DNA of 64,000 bases, taken from contig OZ018326.1 of the NCBI GenBank assembly GCA_963969495.1, positions 372,001 to 436,000 of the forward strand. The letters are read 5' to 3'. Each line of letters opens with the position of its first letter. Within the stretch, counting starts at the first letter, position 1. Below are positions 45,766 through 55,822 of this stretch, piece after piece. The notes beneath the pieces are model-generated. The model did not search any database and was not told the DNA's origin. It saw only the letters and a program-made list of their open reading frames with translations. The position numbers and the translations under genes are program-made. Source of the DNA: Ceratothoa steindachneri (lineage: Eukaryota; Arthropoda; Malacostraca; Isopoda; Cymothoidae).

Positions 45766-46490
45766 CTAGTTCTGGGGGAAATTTGTCCTCACGTAACCCT
45801 CGACTCCACAGGAGTAGTGGACAATAGTCTCCCTGGGGAACAATGAAGCAAGAGGAGTAGAAGCGAAGGGTTTGACCTCGTGGTTGTCGGGCGAGAAGAG
45901 AGTTTTGGGTTTGGAAGGACCAGTCACCTTAACGAACTTATTTCCGTTGTGGGGAATGAATTTACTTCTACCAGCTTTTGACTTGGGAGATGGTGGTTCC
46001 GGCTTCTTTCCTTCTTTCGGATAACAGTTGTGGCCTGCCGCATAAACATCGGCTTCCATCGGCTTCAATTCTTGACAAAGGATCTAATCTCTGAAGGGAG
46101 TGACGCCAGAAATTGATCCTTCAGGATGAAGTCGACCAAAGCATCGTAATCATGGGAAATTTTGGATGCGTCAAGCCAGAAGTTAAAATGACGCTGCAAG
46201 GTGTAGCCAAACTGACGGAAGGTTTGGTTTGGCTGGATGCTACAGTGCCGAAACTTTGCACGGTAAAAGTCCGGGGTCATATTGTAGAGGCCAAGTAACT
46301 CGGCTTTTAATGTTGAGTAGTCAATAGTGCCTCTGACGGGAGTGAGAGGAAAATATTCATGAGCTGGATATTCAACAAAGGCAATAACTTGGCTACGCCG
46401 TCCGCCACAATATTCCAGTGAGTCACCTCAAAGATTTCCTCAATGTGAGTGAGATACGACCCGAAATCTTCCCCGGAACAAGTCAACCTT
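45766..46490 (-). pseudogene. Gmr1-like copy 1 Gag
   Basis: Segments 46280-46065 and 46068-45766 encode a Gag with a SCAN/retroviral-type capsid motif (DFYRAKFRHC, TFRQFGYTLQRHFNFWLD, SLPSEIRSFV) and a degenerate zinc knuckle (YSCGVEGYV, His replaced by Tyr). The N-terminus, still recognisable as GSYLTHIEEIFEV near 46455, is cut off at about 46485, where LTR-like sequence starts. In copy 2 the same region is intact and longer. Confidence 0.7.
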
Positions 46491-46560
46491 GGCTCAGTTC
46501 ACACAGTCTTGTGATGCTTCTTTCGTGACCCTTCGCTTCTCATTTCGTGCCCTTCGCTAG
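46480..46560. repeat. LTR-like sequence similar to 42095-42155
   Basis: Shares AACCTTGGCTCAGTTCACACA and the GTGATGCTTC block with 42095-42155. It directly abuts truncated Gag, so the 5' part of copy 1 was deleted. Confidence 0.5.
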
Positions 46561-46719
46561 ATAAGTTGCTTTGTCACAACTGAACAAAAACCGGAAGGGC
46601 TCATTTTTTTTTGTATTTGTTGTCTTCATCGTTAATTTAATTTACAAAGAATATTGGCTTTCAAGACAGATTCAGAAGCCTCTTCGAATAACAAACAACT
46701 AACCGTTGTATCAAATTAT

Positions 46720-46982
46720 TTGCAAAGTATTAGTATATTAACATGCACCTTTGACGTAAATGAGCAATGAGACAAGAAACAGGAGTTTTTAAAGGCAAGA
46801 GAAAGGGACATTGGAAGAACACAAGGATCAAAGAGAGCAAAGGACGGCACAATGAAGGCAACCCATACTGAGAAGACAGAAATAACGCCAGGGGAAAGAG
46901 TTGGAGATTCCTTGTCGGGACTCAAACTTGTGTCTGCTGATTGCCGGTCAGATGCTCTACCGTTAAGCTACCAGGCACAGTA
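46720..46982 (-). repeat. tRNA-derived SINE-like element
   Basis: The minus strand from 46982 has a tRNA-like head: TAGCTTAACGGTAGAGC (A box and D arm), an anticodon-like arm CTGA-CCGGCAA-TCAG, and AGTTTGAGTCCC (B box). The T stem is broken and no acceptor stem forms, so it is not a working tRNA. An unrelated pyrimidine-rich body of about 180 bases follows. The anticodon position would read GGC (Ala). No second copy in the window confirms SINE status. Confidence 0.5.
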
Positions 46983-47339
46983 ACTCGAATCCACAAAAGC
47001 GTTACCCTATCAAACCCAGTTTTTTCTTAGGCTAGGAACCTCCAAGGGATTTTTTTACTATATTTTCTTATCAGCTCACAAATAAAGTCCTCATTATCCA
47101 TAGCACATATAAGGAAAGAGAAAATACAAGTTCTGCCGGTAGTAAAAACCACCACAGGACTTTCGCCATATTTAATTTCAAACTTTAAAAAAACTTAAAG
47201 TAATATGCCTACTAATCTTTTAGTCCGCCCCAAGCAAGCGGATTGCTTAAGCATTGTTATGATGACTGAAACTTTGCGCTGATAATCTGAAATTTTAATT
47301 TCTCTGTTGCAGAAATTGACAGTTTGACAGTCTAAGAAA
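46983..47339. other. spacer
   Basis: AT-rich, possibly including the decayed 5' end of the next mariner. Nothing else is seen. Confidence 0.4.
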
Positions 47340-47870
47340 TGAACCTCTGTCGTGGAAGTGCGTCAAAAGCAGGGATGCATAATTGAATTCCTCCATGGAG
47401 AAGAAGTTAGACCAATCGACATTCAGCAAAGCCTTATGAACGCTTACGGAGCCGATGCAGTTAATGTCAATACGGTTAGAAGATGGGTTCTTCGATTCAA
47501 GAGTGGTGACAGAGATGTGAGTTAGAAACCGACCACCGGACGCTCATGGACATCTGCCACTACAGAAAGTGAAGCGCGCCTCAATCAGCCTATCTCCGTT
47601 AATAGGCGTATAACGGTAAATGAAATGCATGTAGAGTTGAAAATGAGTGTCGGCGCACTTGAAACTATGTTTTTATTTCTGGGGTACAACAAAGTGTGTA
47701 CCAGGTGGGTTCCACGTATGCTCACGCAAAAGCAAAAAGACAACCGGCTGGCTGTTAGTCAGGAGCTTTGGGACCGGTACGAGGAAGAAGGTGACGCGTT
47801 TTTCAACCGCATCGCCACTGGTGATGAGACGTAGTATCACCACTCCTACGAAGTGAACGTACTTGTACGT
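47340..47870 (+). pseudogene. mariner transposase relic, second family, C-terminus lost
   Basis: The plus strand starts near VEVRQKQGCIIEFLHGEEV and continues with NAYGADAVNVNTVRRW, a stop after GDRDVS, ESEARLNQPISVNRR, VGALETMFLFLGYNK, CTRWVPRMLTQKQK and ATGDET. The canonical Trp after GDET is a TAG stop, and homology ends about ten codons later. So both HTH domains and the first catalytic Asp remain; the second and third are missing. Sequence differs clearly from the 40.3 kb mariner. No TIRs were found. Confidence 0.8.
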
Positions 47871-48429
47871 AGCAAAGGATGCGTATGTACATTAGTGGAT
47901 ATATGTATATATAACTGTATATATACCTAATTTCTTAGCTTTTATCTCTTTCCTCTCAACTAATAGTGTCGTAGAATAGACTCTCGACGATATACCATAT
48001 ATAACTATTCGTTGAGGGAATTATTCTAATATTTCGAGTGCGTGGTAATCTGATTGACCGAGGTTAGTCCAAAAGGGGAAGGGGCATGGAGAGGCTTATT
48101 TATCTTGAATATGCTTAAGAAGTGGAACGGTGCATAAGGTTAAATAATATGCTTATCTTTAATAAAATAGAGTTTTATTAATTAAACTATCAACAACACA
48201 CAGAAAAAATGTTTACATAAACGGAGAATGGAAAGGGTCGTGGGAATATCTGACTAATCCGAGGATTAAGATTTGGAGAGATTTAAAAAGGTAAAAAAAT
48301 AAAAATTAAAGGAGGGGAATGGTTCGTTAAACCATTTAAAGCAAAGGGTAGCGTTGACAAAAGGTTAGATGATTAAAGGTAATGCTGGGCTTACGTAATT
48401 ACAAAGTTGTTGTGCAGAGGAAGACAGTG

Positions 48430-48910
48430 CGAAGGAATCTTCGGTCCACTGGCGATTTCCAGCAGAAGGGTCCTTCGGGGGGTTGTCCTTAGCGAAGGGG
48501 AAGGACTTTCTTCGAAGAGTGAGAGCGAAGTGGGGCCCGGAAGTACGAGCGATCTTTGTGACAGCAAATCGGGGATGTTCTAGATGAACAATGGAGGTTA
48601 TTGTTGTAACCAAGCGTTCTCTTCAAGAACGTTAAAAAGGGGGAAATTAAATTATCCTGACGTGATGTCTTGTGGAAAGAGAACCGTTTCTTGACGAACG
48701 GGCTTGAAGAACAATGGCTGTTCTAACGTTGTTCTCTTTCTGAACAACAGGGGAGGATGAGAACCGTTTCTTGTCAAACGGGCTCAAAGAACAATGGCTG
48801 TTCTAACGTTGTTCTCTTTCTGAATAACAGGGGGGGCCTTGTTGACTTGGCGTCTCGAAGGCACGAACCTTGGCACTCAAGGGATATTGTCCTCTTCTGG
48901 ACAATAAGGG
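48430..48910. repeat. array of small hairpins
   Basis: Perfect or G-T-paired hairpins: 48431-48442, 48449-48462, 48485-48506, 48576-48590, 48596-48611, 48613-48633, 48684-48701, 48708-48724, 48728-48748, the duplicated set 48764-48828, and 48885-48906. Stems are 4-8 pairs and most loops 5-8 bases, often pyrimidine-rich (TCTTTCT, TCTTCT, CTTCA). Confidence 0.8.
48679..48838. repeat. 80-bp tandem duplication inside the hairpin array
   Basis: Two 80-bp units (start GAGAACCGTTTCTTG at 48679 and 48759) each hold three hairpins. They differ at a handful of positions. Confidence 0.93.
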
Positions 48911-49302
48911 GGTTCTCGAGGTAGAGAGTTCATAGGTGCACAAGGGAGACCGGATCGGCGTGATGCCTCGCGAAGATAATCGGGATCTGCTTCAATTGGG
49001 AATAGCTATTGTATAAGTACCCGGAGCCGTCTCCATGGCGTAGGGGATAATTGAGTGGGGGACTTCGGGGGAATGCCCCGGTAGCGCCTGGAAAATACCT
49101 TATCTGCCCATAAGCCTAACTCAATCTGGCGAGTTCGACGTATGGAGGCGAAACGGGGGAGAGAACCTCCTTGATTAAATATTTGCTATGGTGGCGATAA
49201 CGCGCTCTGCTTCCTCTCACAGATGCACGTGGGTAGCATGTGTTTGTTTCTAACATATGATAGCGGCTGAATTTAAGCGGCCTCAGACCGTTCTATCACA
49301 AA

Positions 49303-49305
49303 TAG

Positions 49306-49401
<96 letters not shown>
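49303..49401. repeat. (TA)n microsatellite at PLE 3 3' end
   Basis: Nearly pure AT repeat of about 98 bases. It begins at the 3' end of the minus-strand PLE 3. Confidence 0.97.
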
Positions 49402-49403
<2 letters not shown>

Positions 49404-49464
49404 CCACGGTGAATGTAAGGACACATAGGAGGCTGAGGTACATGTGATTTATTTATGGAACAAC

Positions 49465-49490
49465 GCTTCGGGCGTATCACTAATCTTCAG
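49465..49490 (-). ncRNA. possible hammerhead-like remnant, PLE 3
   Basis: Minus strand: CTGAAGAT, a spacer without clear pairing, then CGAAG where CGAAA is expected. Placed by analogy only. Confidence 0.15.
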
Positions 49491-49592
49491 GTTCTAAAAC
49501 ATAAATTAATCTAATACAGTTAAAGAATATTAAAAATATTAAAAATAATTAGGTTAAGACTATGTAGGTAAATCAAAAATGAGAAAATAACT

Positions 49593-49836
49593 CAGGAATT
49601 TAAAAGTCAAGAGAATCAAATTATCAATCTAATATAACACAATTGAAACGAAAAAAACAAAAAACAAAAGTAAATAATTACAGTATAATATTGCTTACCG
49701 ATGAGCAGGAATTTAAAAGGCAAGAGAATCAAATTATTAATCCTATGTAATCACTATTCACACGAGAAAAAAAAAGAAAAGAAGCAAAAACGCAAAAGTA
49801 AAAAATTACAGTATAATATTGCTTACCGATGAAGTT
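49593..49836. repeat. tandem duplication in PLE 3 3' region
   Basis: Two units of about 113 and 131 bases, each running from CAGGAATTTAAAAG to ATTGCTTACCGATGA. Confidence 0.85.
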
Positions 49837-51164
49837 CAGGAGAAATCACAAAGTGAAGAAATTATAAAGGATGTGGCTTAAAGAAGGATAGGAATTTGAT
49901 TGTTTGGTTGTTAAATAAGAGAAGGTTGGTTGGTTGTTGAATGAGGTAATTAAAATTAAGAAATAAGAAGGGGAACAGCGGTATTATATATGTTGAGTGT
50001 AGGAGATTTTGTACGTATTAGTAGGGTAACCAAATTATTAGACTATATTCATTGTTATTATGACCAATTATTTTGAAGTTATCTATGGAACATTCTGTCT
50101 TGCATTGTATACTATGATTTCTAATTACAGAAGCTTCCTTCTTAGACAATTTTTTTCCAGTGCGATGGCTTATTCCCATGTGAGAACAAAACCTCTCTTT
50201 CAATGAGCGAACCGTACTACCAATATAGGTTCCTTGCAAACAACAAGGACAAGTAAAAGCATGAACAATTCGGCTGCTCATTTCTAGAGAAAGTTTGTCT
50301 TTTGAAGAGAAGAAACTTCCTATGAAAAGTGGGTTAACAAAAGTGATTTTGAAGTTGGTATGAAAGAAATATTTTTTCAGTAATTTGTTGCATTTTCTAG
50401 TGAATAATTTATTGTAAGGTCCCATTTCAGGTACTACGAATTTTTTTTTCATTTTTGTGAACATTATATGAGAGAAAGTATGGAGAGTAAATTTTGGTAA
50501 GAAAATTATTGATTAGTTTGTCAACCAAAGGTGAGGGGTAACAATTATTTTTAAAATAAGACTTTAGAGTCTGGAATTCATTGTGCATTAGGGAATAATT
50601 GGAGTAGAGATGGTAACCTCTATATATTAGAGATTTAATTGCACTGAGTTTGTGTGACAAGTCTCAATAACTGAAAAAATTTATTCCTAGGCCTCTAAAG
50701 GTAGGCTTTCTGTATATTGAGGTAGTTAGTTTGTCGGTTTTTTCTATAATGACGTCTAGAAAAGGAAGTTGATAGTTATTCTCTAATTCAATGGTATATT
50801 TAATGTTGGGATGATAAGAGTTTATAAAAAATGGTGGGCATGTTCTATATTATCAAAAATAGCAAAGGAGTCGTCCACATACCTACGATAAAATATGGGT
50901 TTGAAATCTAAAGGGCAATGTTTCATAAAGTTATTTTCAAGATGAATCATGAAAATATTAGCTGCTATTGGAGCAATTGGTGAGCCCATTCCTACGCCAT
51001 CTATCTGTTGGTAAACCTTGTCGTAGGTATTAAAGCATTAAAGCTCTTATTGAGGCCAAAGCTGGTCAAAACATATATTTATTTCATATTGTCATTAATT
51101 AGGTTTTTCCTGTTTTCTAAAATATAAATCATGGTATTGATATGTAGTCGCAATGAAGAAGGAA

Positions 51165-52335
51165 GTTTGGTTCCACGTATCCAAATGACTGATTTTATGT
51201 GCTGCCAAGTTATGCCCATCATAATGCGTTCATGGGTTTTTTGTTTTGTTTAAATTTTAATGCTTTTTTTGGTCAGCTTTGGCATTATATATTCGTTGTA
51301 AAAATTTTTAGACAGGGTACATGGGCATTATGATTTTGAAGATGATGCTTGTCTTTCCAAATGCCTTTCAGCCTAAAGTAATCACTCTAGGATTTCTTGA
51401 AATTTTCGAGGTGATGTAATTTGCTGACCTAGATAAATATATTTATCTACAATTTCAATTCGCTTCTTGATAATTGTAATATCTAACAAGTCGACCTCTG
51501 TTTGGATTGCCATGACCTTTGTTTTTCCAAGATTTCCTTTTATGCCTATATGTTTGCAAACATAGTTAAGTTCTTGAAGCATTGTTTGAAACTCTTCTAG
51601 CTTTGAGTACAATATCGTCTGTGAATCTCAGGCGATTGAGCTTATCCCCATATATCCTAATGCGCTTTTTTTGCCGGTTTAGCTTCCGTGATTTCTTCTA
51701 GAGAGAGCATGAACAATTTTCCTGGGATAGTATTTCATTGTCTTACACCTTTCTGTAATCAAATATAGAAAGGTGTAAGACAAGGAAATACTATCCTAGG
51801 AAAATTGTTCATGCCATTTCTAGAAGAAATCCTTATGCAATATAATGTTGAATCTGCAATTTTGTTATAAAAGTCAGGATCTATACCAATATGTTTCAAG
51901 GCTTTTATGACCGCTAAGTTCAAATGCTTTTGAATAATCTATAAATAATAATTATATAGGTAGATTTTACTCTACGTGAGCTGGTTGAGAGTATTCATGT
52001 AGCAAATCGTTTAGAACCATATTCCTAAGTCGGCTTGTTATCTCGATTGTTGGTGGTCTAACTGATTTTGTAATCTGTTCGTAATGGCTCTTGTGAAGAG
52101 GTTATAAAACAAGAAGCAAGGCTCATTGATCTCCAGTTTGTAAGGTCTCTTTGATCAGGATTGTTGTATAGAAGGACTATTATGGAAGAGTGCCAGTCCT
52201 CTGGAATCATGCCTTGTTTTAAACAAGGCACTGAAATCTCTAGAATTTGTCCTCAAGTATTAAGTGATGTTATCCTGACCTGGTGCTCTGTAGCTCTTCA
52301 TCTGATAGAATACGATTTAAATTTATAATTTAAAT
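51165..52335 (-). pseudogene. RTE-like LINE RT relic with internal fold-back
   Basis: The minus strand shows, in broken frames, pre-RT and RT sequence (KSYRAPG near 52310, FYNLFTRAITNRLQ near 52100, LFIDYSKAFE near 51935), then KGVRQ and GKLFM near 51750, RLRFTDDIVLYSK near 51630 with the catalytic DD, and a 76-codon open piece (51612-51382) with LNYVCKHIGIKGNLGKTKVM and KYIYLGQQI. A C-terminal trace MMGITWQHIKSVI lies near 51225. This is typical of RTE-type RT. A palindrome (51690-51832) interrupts it between motifs A and B. Inactive. Confidence 0.65.
51690..51832. repeat. 68-bp fold-back inside the RTE relic
   Basis: Arms 51690-51756 and about 51763-51832 are near-perfect inverted copies separated by fewer than ten bases. 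Both arms are the same RT segment (GVRQ...LFMP). Confidence 0.9.
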
Positions 52336-55300
52336 TTATTATTGGTGCCCTAATAACTTGCTCCAAACCATAAATGATGACCATCCATAACCGGTTACCT
52401 ATTTATTAACATCGAGCCCCATCAACGTGTGATCACAAACACTAATAATCTCTTTCCAACTTCAATCCCTCCCCTTTTGTGATTTATTCTGCAGACCAGC
52501 CGCATGTTTTTTTCACTCATATAATAGTATTTAACAGGTGGTTTTGAGTTGACATTCATCAGAGCTCTATTGTATTCCTTGACATTTTGATCTGCTTTAG
52601 ATTTTATAGGTGCGTTCCACATTGATAGTTGAATTACCTAAGTAATTAATTTATTACGTTTATGTGACTGCTTTTTCAACCCTATAGTTCTTTTCCTTTT
52701 ACTTTTCACTTGGCTGAAGTGAATGATTCGCTATTTATTTCATCTTAGGCTTTTCTTCTAGTTCCTGAAGATAACTAATTTGATTTGTGTGTCACCTAAT
52801 ATTCTAACTAACTAGGATACTTAGGCATCTACGGTTTCCTACGTAAACTAGAAGATTTTTAGACTTCTGATGACTAGCATATTTATCAACTAATATCGTC
52901 AGGGTCTCTTCTGTCATGTAACTTGCCGAGTCGGCCCATTACCACAAGTACGCAATTCGAACAACGGTCTAAAAGGAAAAACAAATTCGCTAGTGCCGGA
53001 AACTTCGCCCTCTTCCCTCATAACCCCTTACATGCCATTTTCTGAGTATATTACTACATTAAAGGGAGAGCTCCTTTTGTGGTTGTTTCAGATTTAGCTA
53101 AAATTAAAAACTTGAATAATTTCACTTACCGTTCCATTAAGTTAGAGCTCATCTTTAGATTACCTCTTATTTGACATGACATACTTAATGGAGTTCGTCT
53201 GGTTTTATGAAAATCAAGGTGGCACTTTTAATCAGGGTAAATATTATATATGTGAGAGCAACTGCCGAGAGAGTATGGTAACATTGAAACAAATTCTTCT
53301 CACCCGTTTATTGATTATTTTAATCTAATCTAACCCTCTGTCTAACAAGAAAAACGTTCACTCAGAAATTTCAGCCCTGTCTATTGAATCAATAATTAAT
53401 ATATATTTCCCATTGAATATTTATATGTATAGTTAAATGATAATAAAGTCATTATTTTTAATTTACCTGAGAAATTTAATTATTATAAAAAACTATCTTC
53501 GTATATTTAAAAAAAAAGGAAACAGCGTTTCAAAATTATATATACCTTATAGGATACGGCCAAGAATTAGGGTTGCTAAATAACCAGAATTTTGAAAACT
53601 GGTTTTCACCGAGCCTAATATTTGAAAACCGCTTTTGACAGATAAAGAAAAAAAACACAAATTGGGGTTAATCAAAAATAAAACTGTATAACACATCCTT
53701 TATTGAAGAATATAAGTATAGGTACAAACTAATTCATACCGTAACAAATCCACTTTTTTTACTGAAAAACCTAATAAAGATTTATGATAATAAAATAATG
53801 CACGTATAGCTTTAAGACATTCTTTTTTTCTAAACTAGGAGTGCAAAAAGCAAAGGGAATTTAATGTATTCTTGCCTATTCATGTACGTATTTTGGAAAA
53901 GTGCATCAAACAAAAGTTGCAAATTGTCAGTTTTTTATGAGACAAAACCGGTAAGCTTTCTTAGACAGCTCTATCTTTTTCAGTTCTTTCATGTACAAAG
54001 ACATTAGGTCACTATCCTTCGCTTCACAATTAGTACTATCTGTTATCTCATATTCCTGGAAATTGTCTAAAAAAGTGTCTTTTACGCAGACTCCAAAACC
54101 GTTTTTTATATTACAATTTTTGTTTTTAGGAAATATTAAAAACCGGTTTGCAACACTAGTAAGAATGAGTGTTTTTCTTCACTAACATGTTTAGTACATC
54201 CTCATATATCTTGAAAACAATCAGAATAAAGTGATCCTTAAAATCACATTGCAATATCCTTGAGAAATATAATTCTTACAAATTATAGATACAATATGTG
54301 CTTTTTTATTTATTTTAGGACCTCACAACGTGTATGTTCTTTTTTCTATAAGCTGGTATATATTTTGGCTTGCTTATTTTTGTTAGCTCACTTCCAATAT
54401 ATATCAGAATTTGCTTCCTCGCCTGTTTTCTACCAAATTTTAAAGCTAAATCACCACAATAAATGCACTGATTGCCCTAATATTAATTATATTGCAACAG
54501 TTGCTTAGTTCATACCTATAGGCAAATAGGGTTAAATTTCACGAATCAAAACGGCAGTGAAATCAAAATCACTTTATAGAAACTTAAAAATTTTTATTCT
54601 CTGTTCTTATTTTCCAAATAAGAGCTACATGCAATCTTGGCCTTCAATAGATTAAAAAAATTATGAAAAGAAGCCTGAATTGATTTTGGCCTATACCAAA
54701 GCCAAAAACTGGATGCGATTGATAAAATGGTGAGGATCTGTTCTTGCAAAAGTTATCCTTCAGCAAGAGCAGATCCTCACCATTATACAGTATTTCTTAA
54801 GGATATTACAATGTGATTTTAAGGATTTTTTTTTTATTCTGATTTCCATGTGTTTGTTTCTAAGATATACTTACCATTTACTATACTATGATTGCCAAAT
54901 CAATGTCACAAGTTATATTTCTGTCACTATATTTTAGTTCTTTTACCAGTTCCAAGACTTTTCTTCACCTTAATTCTGCTGGCGCCAATTTAGAGAATAT
55001 TTGATACTATGATATTTTTCCCTCGTCGTATGAGAGAGATACAAAGAAAAGTGAAGATCAAGATAAATTACTTTGAACAAAAAATATAAAGGATTGGAAA
55101 ACATACTTCAAAGCACAAGGGTTCCACAAGATAAATTTAGCCTCGAAATCTTAGAAACATGTGTTTTGAAAAAGAAATTTCTTAGGTAAAAGTTTCAATT
55201 TGGACAGAATATTGAAAAATAATGATCTCGTATAATTATATTTTGCTTTTTCATCAAAATTTATGATTTTCAAACACTGATCTTCTTAGTTAAATCGAAG

Positions 55301-55365
55301 TCCATAAAATCTTGTTGCATATTATGTAGACCTTATTTAAATTATAAATCTAGACAAGGTATGAT
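52336..55365. other. AT-rich DNA with an isolated hairpin
   Basis: About 3 kb of AT-rich sequence. A minus-strand frame at 52622-52422 (66 codons) is unrecognised and may be part of the RTE-like element. The only distinct structure is the hairpin at 54727-54783. Confidence 0.4.
54727..54783. repeat. near-perfect 21-bp hairpin with 15-base loop
   Basis: Arms 54727-54747 and 54763-54783 pair at 20 of 21 positions; the remaining one is a T-G pair. Loop 54748-54762. Size fits a small-RNA precursor, but flanking lower-stem pairing is weak, so a simple inverted repeat is as likely. Confidence 0.55.
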
Positions 55366-55366
55366 T

Positions 55367-55657
55367 TCACACCTGGTCTGGCTTGCGGACCATGACTATT
55401 GGGGAACAGTAGTCGGACGTAGATGGCTCGATAATCCCTAATTGCAAAAGATTGTCGACTTCCTCATTGAAAGCGTCTCTTAGGTGCACCGGTACGGGAT
55501 AGGGCTTACATCGCACAGGTTCGAGCGTAGTGAGGGCGATATCATGTTCGAACTGAGTCGAGCATCCTGGTGACTCGGAAATGGCGTCACTAAATTCTTC
55601 CAAAAGCGCCATCATTTGGTTCCTTTGGGCAGGGGTGAAGTCGGAGTTTACATCCAA
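55367..55657 (-). pseudogene. Gmr1-like copy 2 RT N-terminal stub
   Basis: A 96-codon frame with QRNQMMALLEEFSDAI, CKPYPVPVHLRDAFNEEVD and LGIIEPSTSDYCSP, the start of a gypsy RT, then VMVRKPD and an abrupt end. Motifs A to E are absent. The boundary at 55369 is sharp, indicating truncation. Confidence 0.8.
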
Positions 55658-55822
55658 CTCGGGACAAGGTTCTTTTATGGGGGGCAGCTTGGACGGGAGG
55701 ACGGGGAGGGGACAATTTTCGCTTGACTCTACGCAAATCGAATTAACAATATTTAGGGGGTTGTTTGGGTGGACGGCGTAAATTACCGTTTCTTCGTCGA
55801 AGGCGATTCTCGAGAAGGGCTC

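Larger units (their letters stand above)
42631..46490 (-). mobile_element. Gmr1-like Ty3/gypsy element, copy 1 (order Gag-PR-IN-RT-RNase H)
   Basis: The minus strand reads, 5' to 3': Gag (46490-45766), protease (45650-45450), integrase zinc region and core (45200-44179), RT (43999-43082) and RNase H (43146-42640). Integrase before RT is copia-like order, but RT, IN and Gag are gypsy-like; Gmr1-like elements are known to combine these. All domains have frame breaks or stops, so the copy is dead. A second copy is at 55.37-57.84 kb. Confidence 0.85.
47880..49300. other. LTR-like non-coding block with a hairpin array
   Basis: An AT-rich part with TAATAAAATAGAG (48160 region) is followed by a GC-rich part (48370-49290) full of small hairpins. 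The same order, an AATAAAC-type AT-rich part then a GC-rich part, occurs at 41.5-42.3, 58.5-59.3 and 63.25-64.0 kb. It may be a solo LTR of a Gmr1-like element, but I could not match it base by base. No gene is supported. Confidence 0.35.
49402..51175 (-). mobile_element. Penelope-like element 3 (RT plus GIY-YIG), 5'-truncated
   Basis: The minus strand reads, from 51175 down: QIDGVGMGSPIAPIAANIF near 50990, [11 protein letters not shown] near 50880, [14 protein letters not shown] and [14 protein letters not shown] near 50770-50690, linker (50660-50427), then a GIY-YIG start TCPCCLQGTYIGSTVRSLKE near 50250 with ERFCSHMG. The ORF ends at 50018. A 600-base 3' region holds a tandem duplication (49593-49836) and meets (TA)n at 49401. 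Stops near 50830 and 50670 and a frameshift near 50450 inactivate it. It is a third PLE lineage. Its 5' end joins an RTE-like relic at about 51175. Confidence 0.8.

Noticed and set aside
46906..46982. Functional tRNA-Ala gene
   Set aside because: T stem does not pair, position 33 is C and no acceptor stem forms.
49264..49290. Match GCTGAATTTAAGC to the start of large-subunit rRNA
   Set aside because: Only 13 bases agree and the following sequence does not continue as rRNA.
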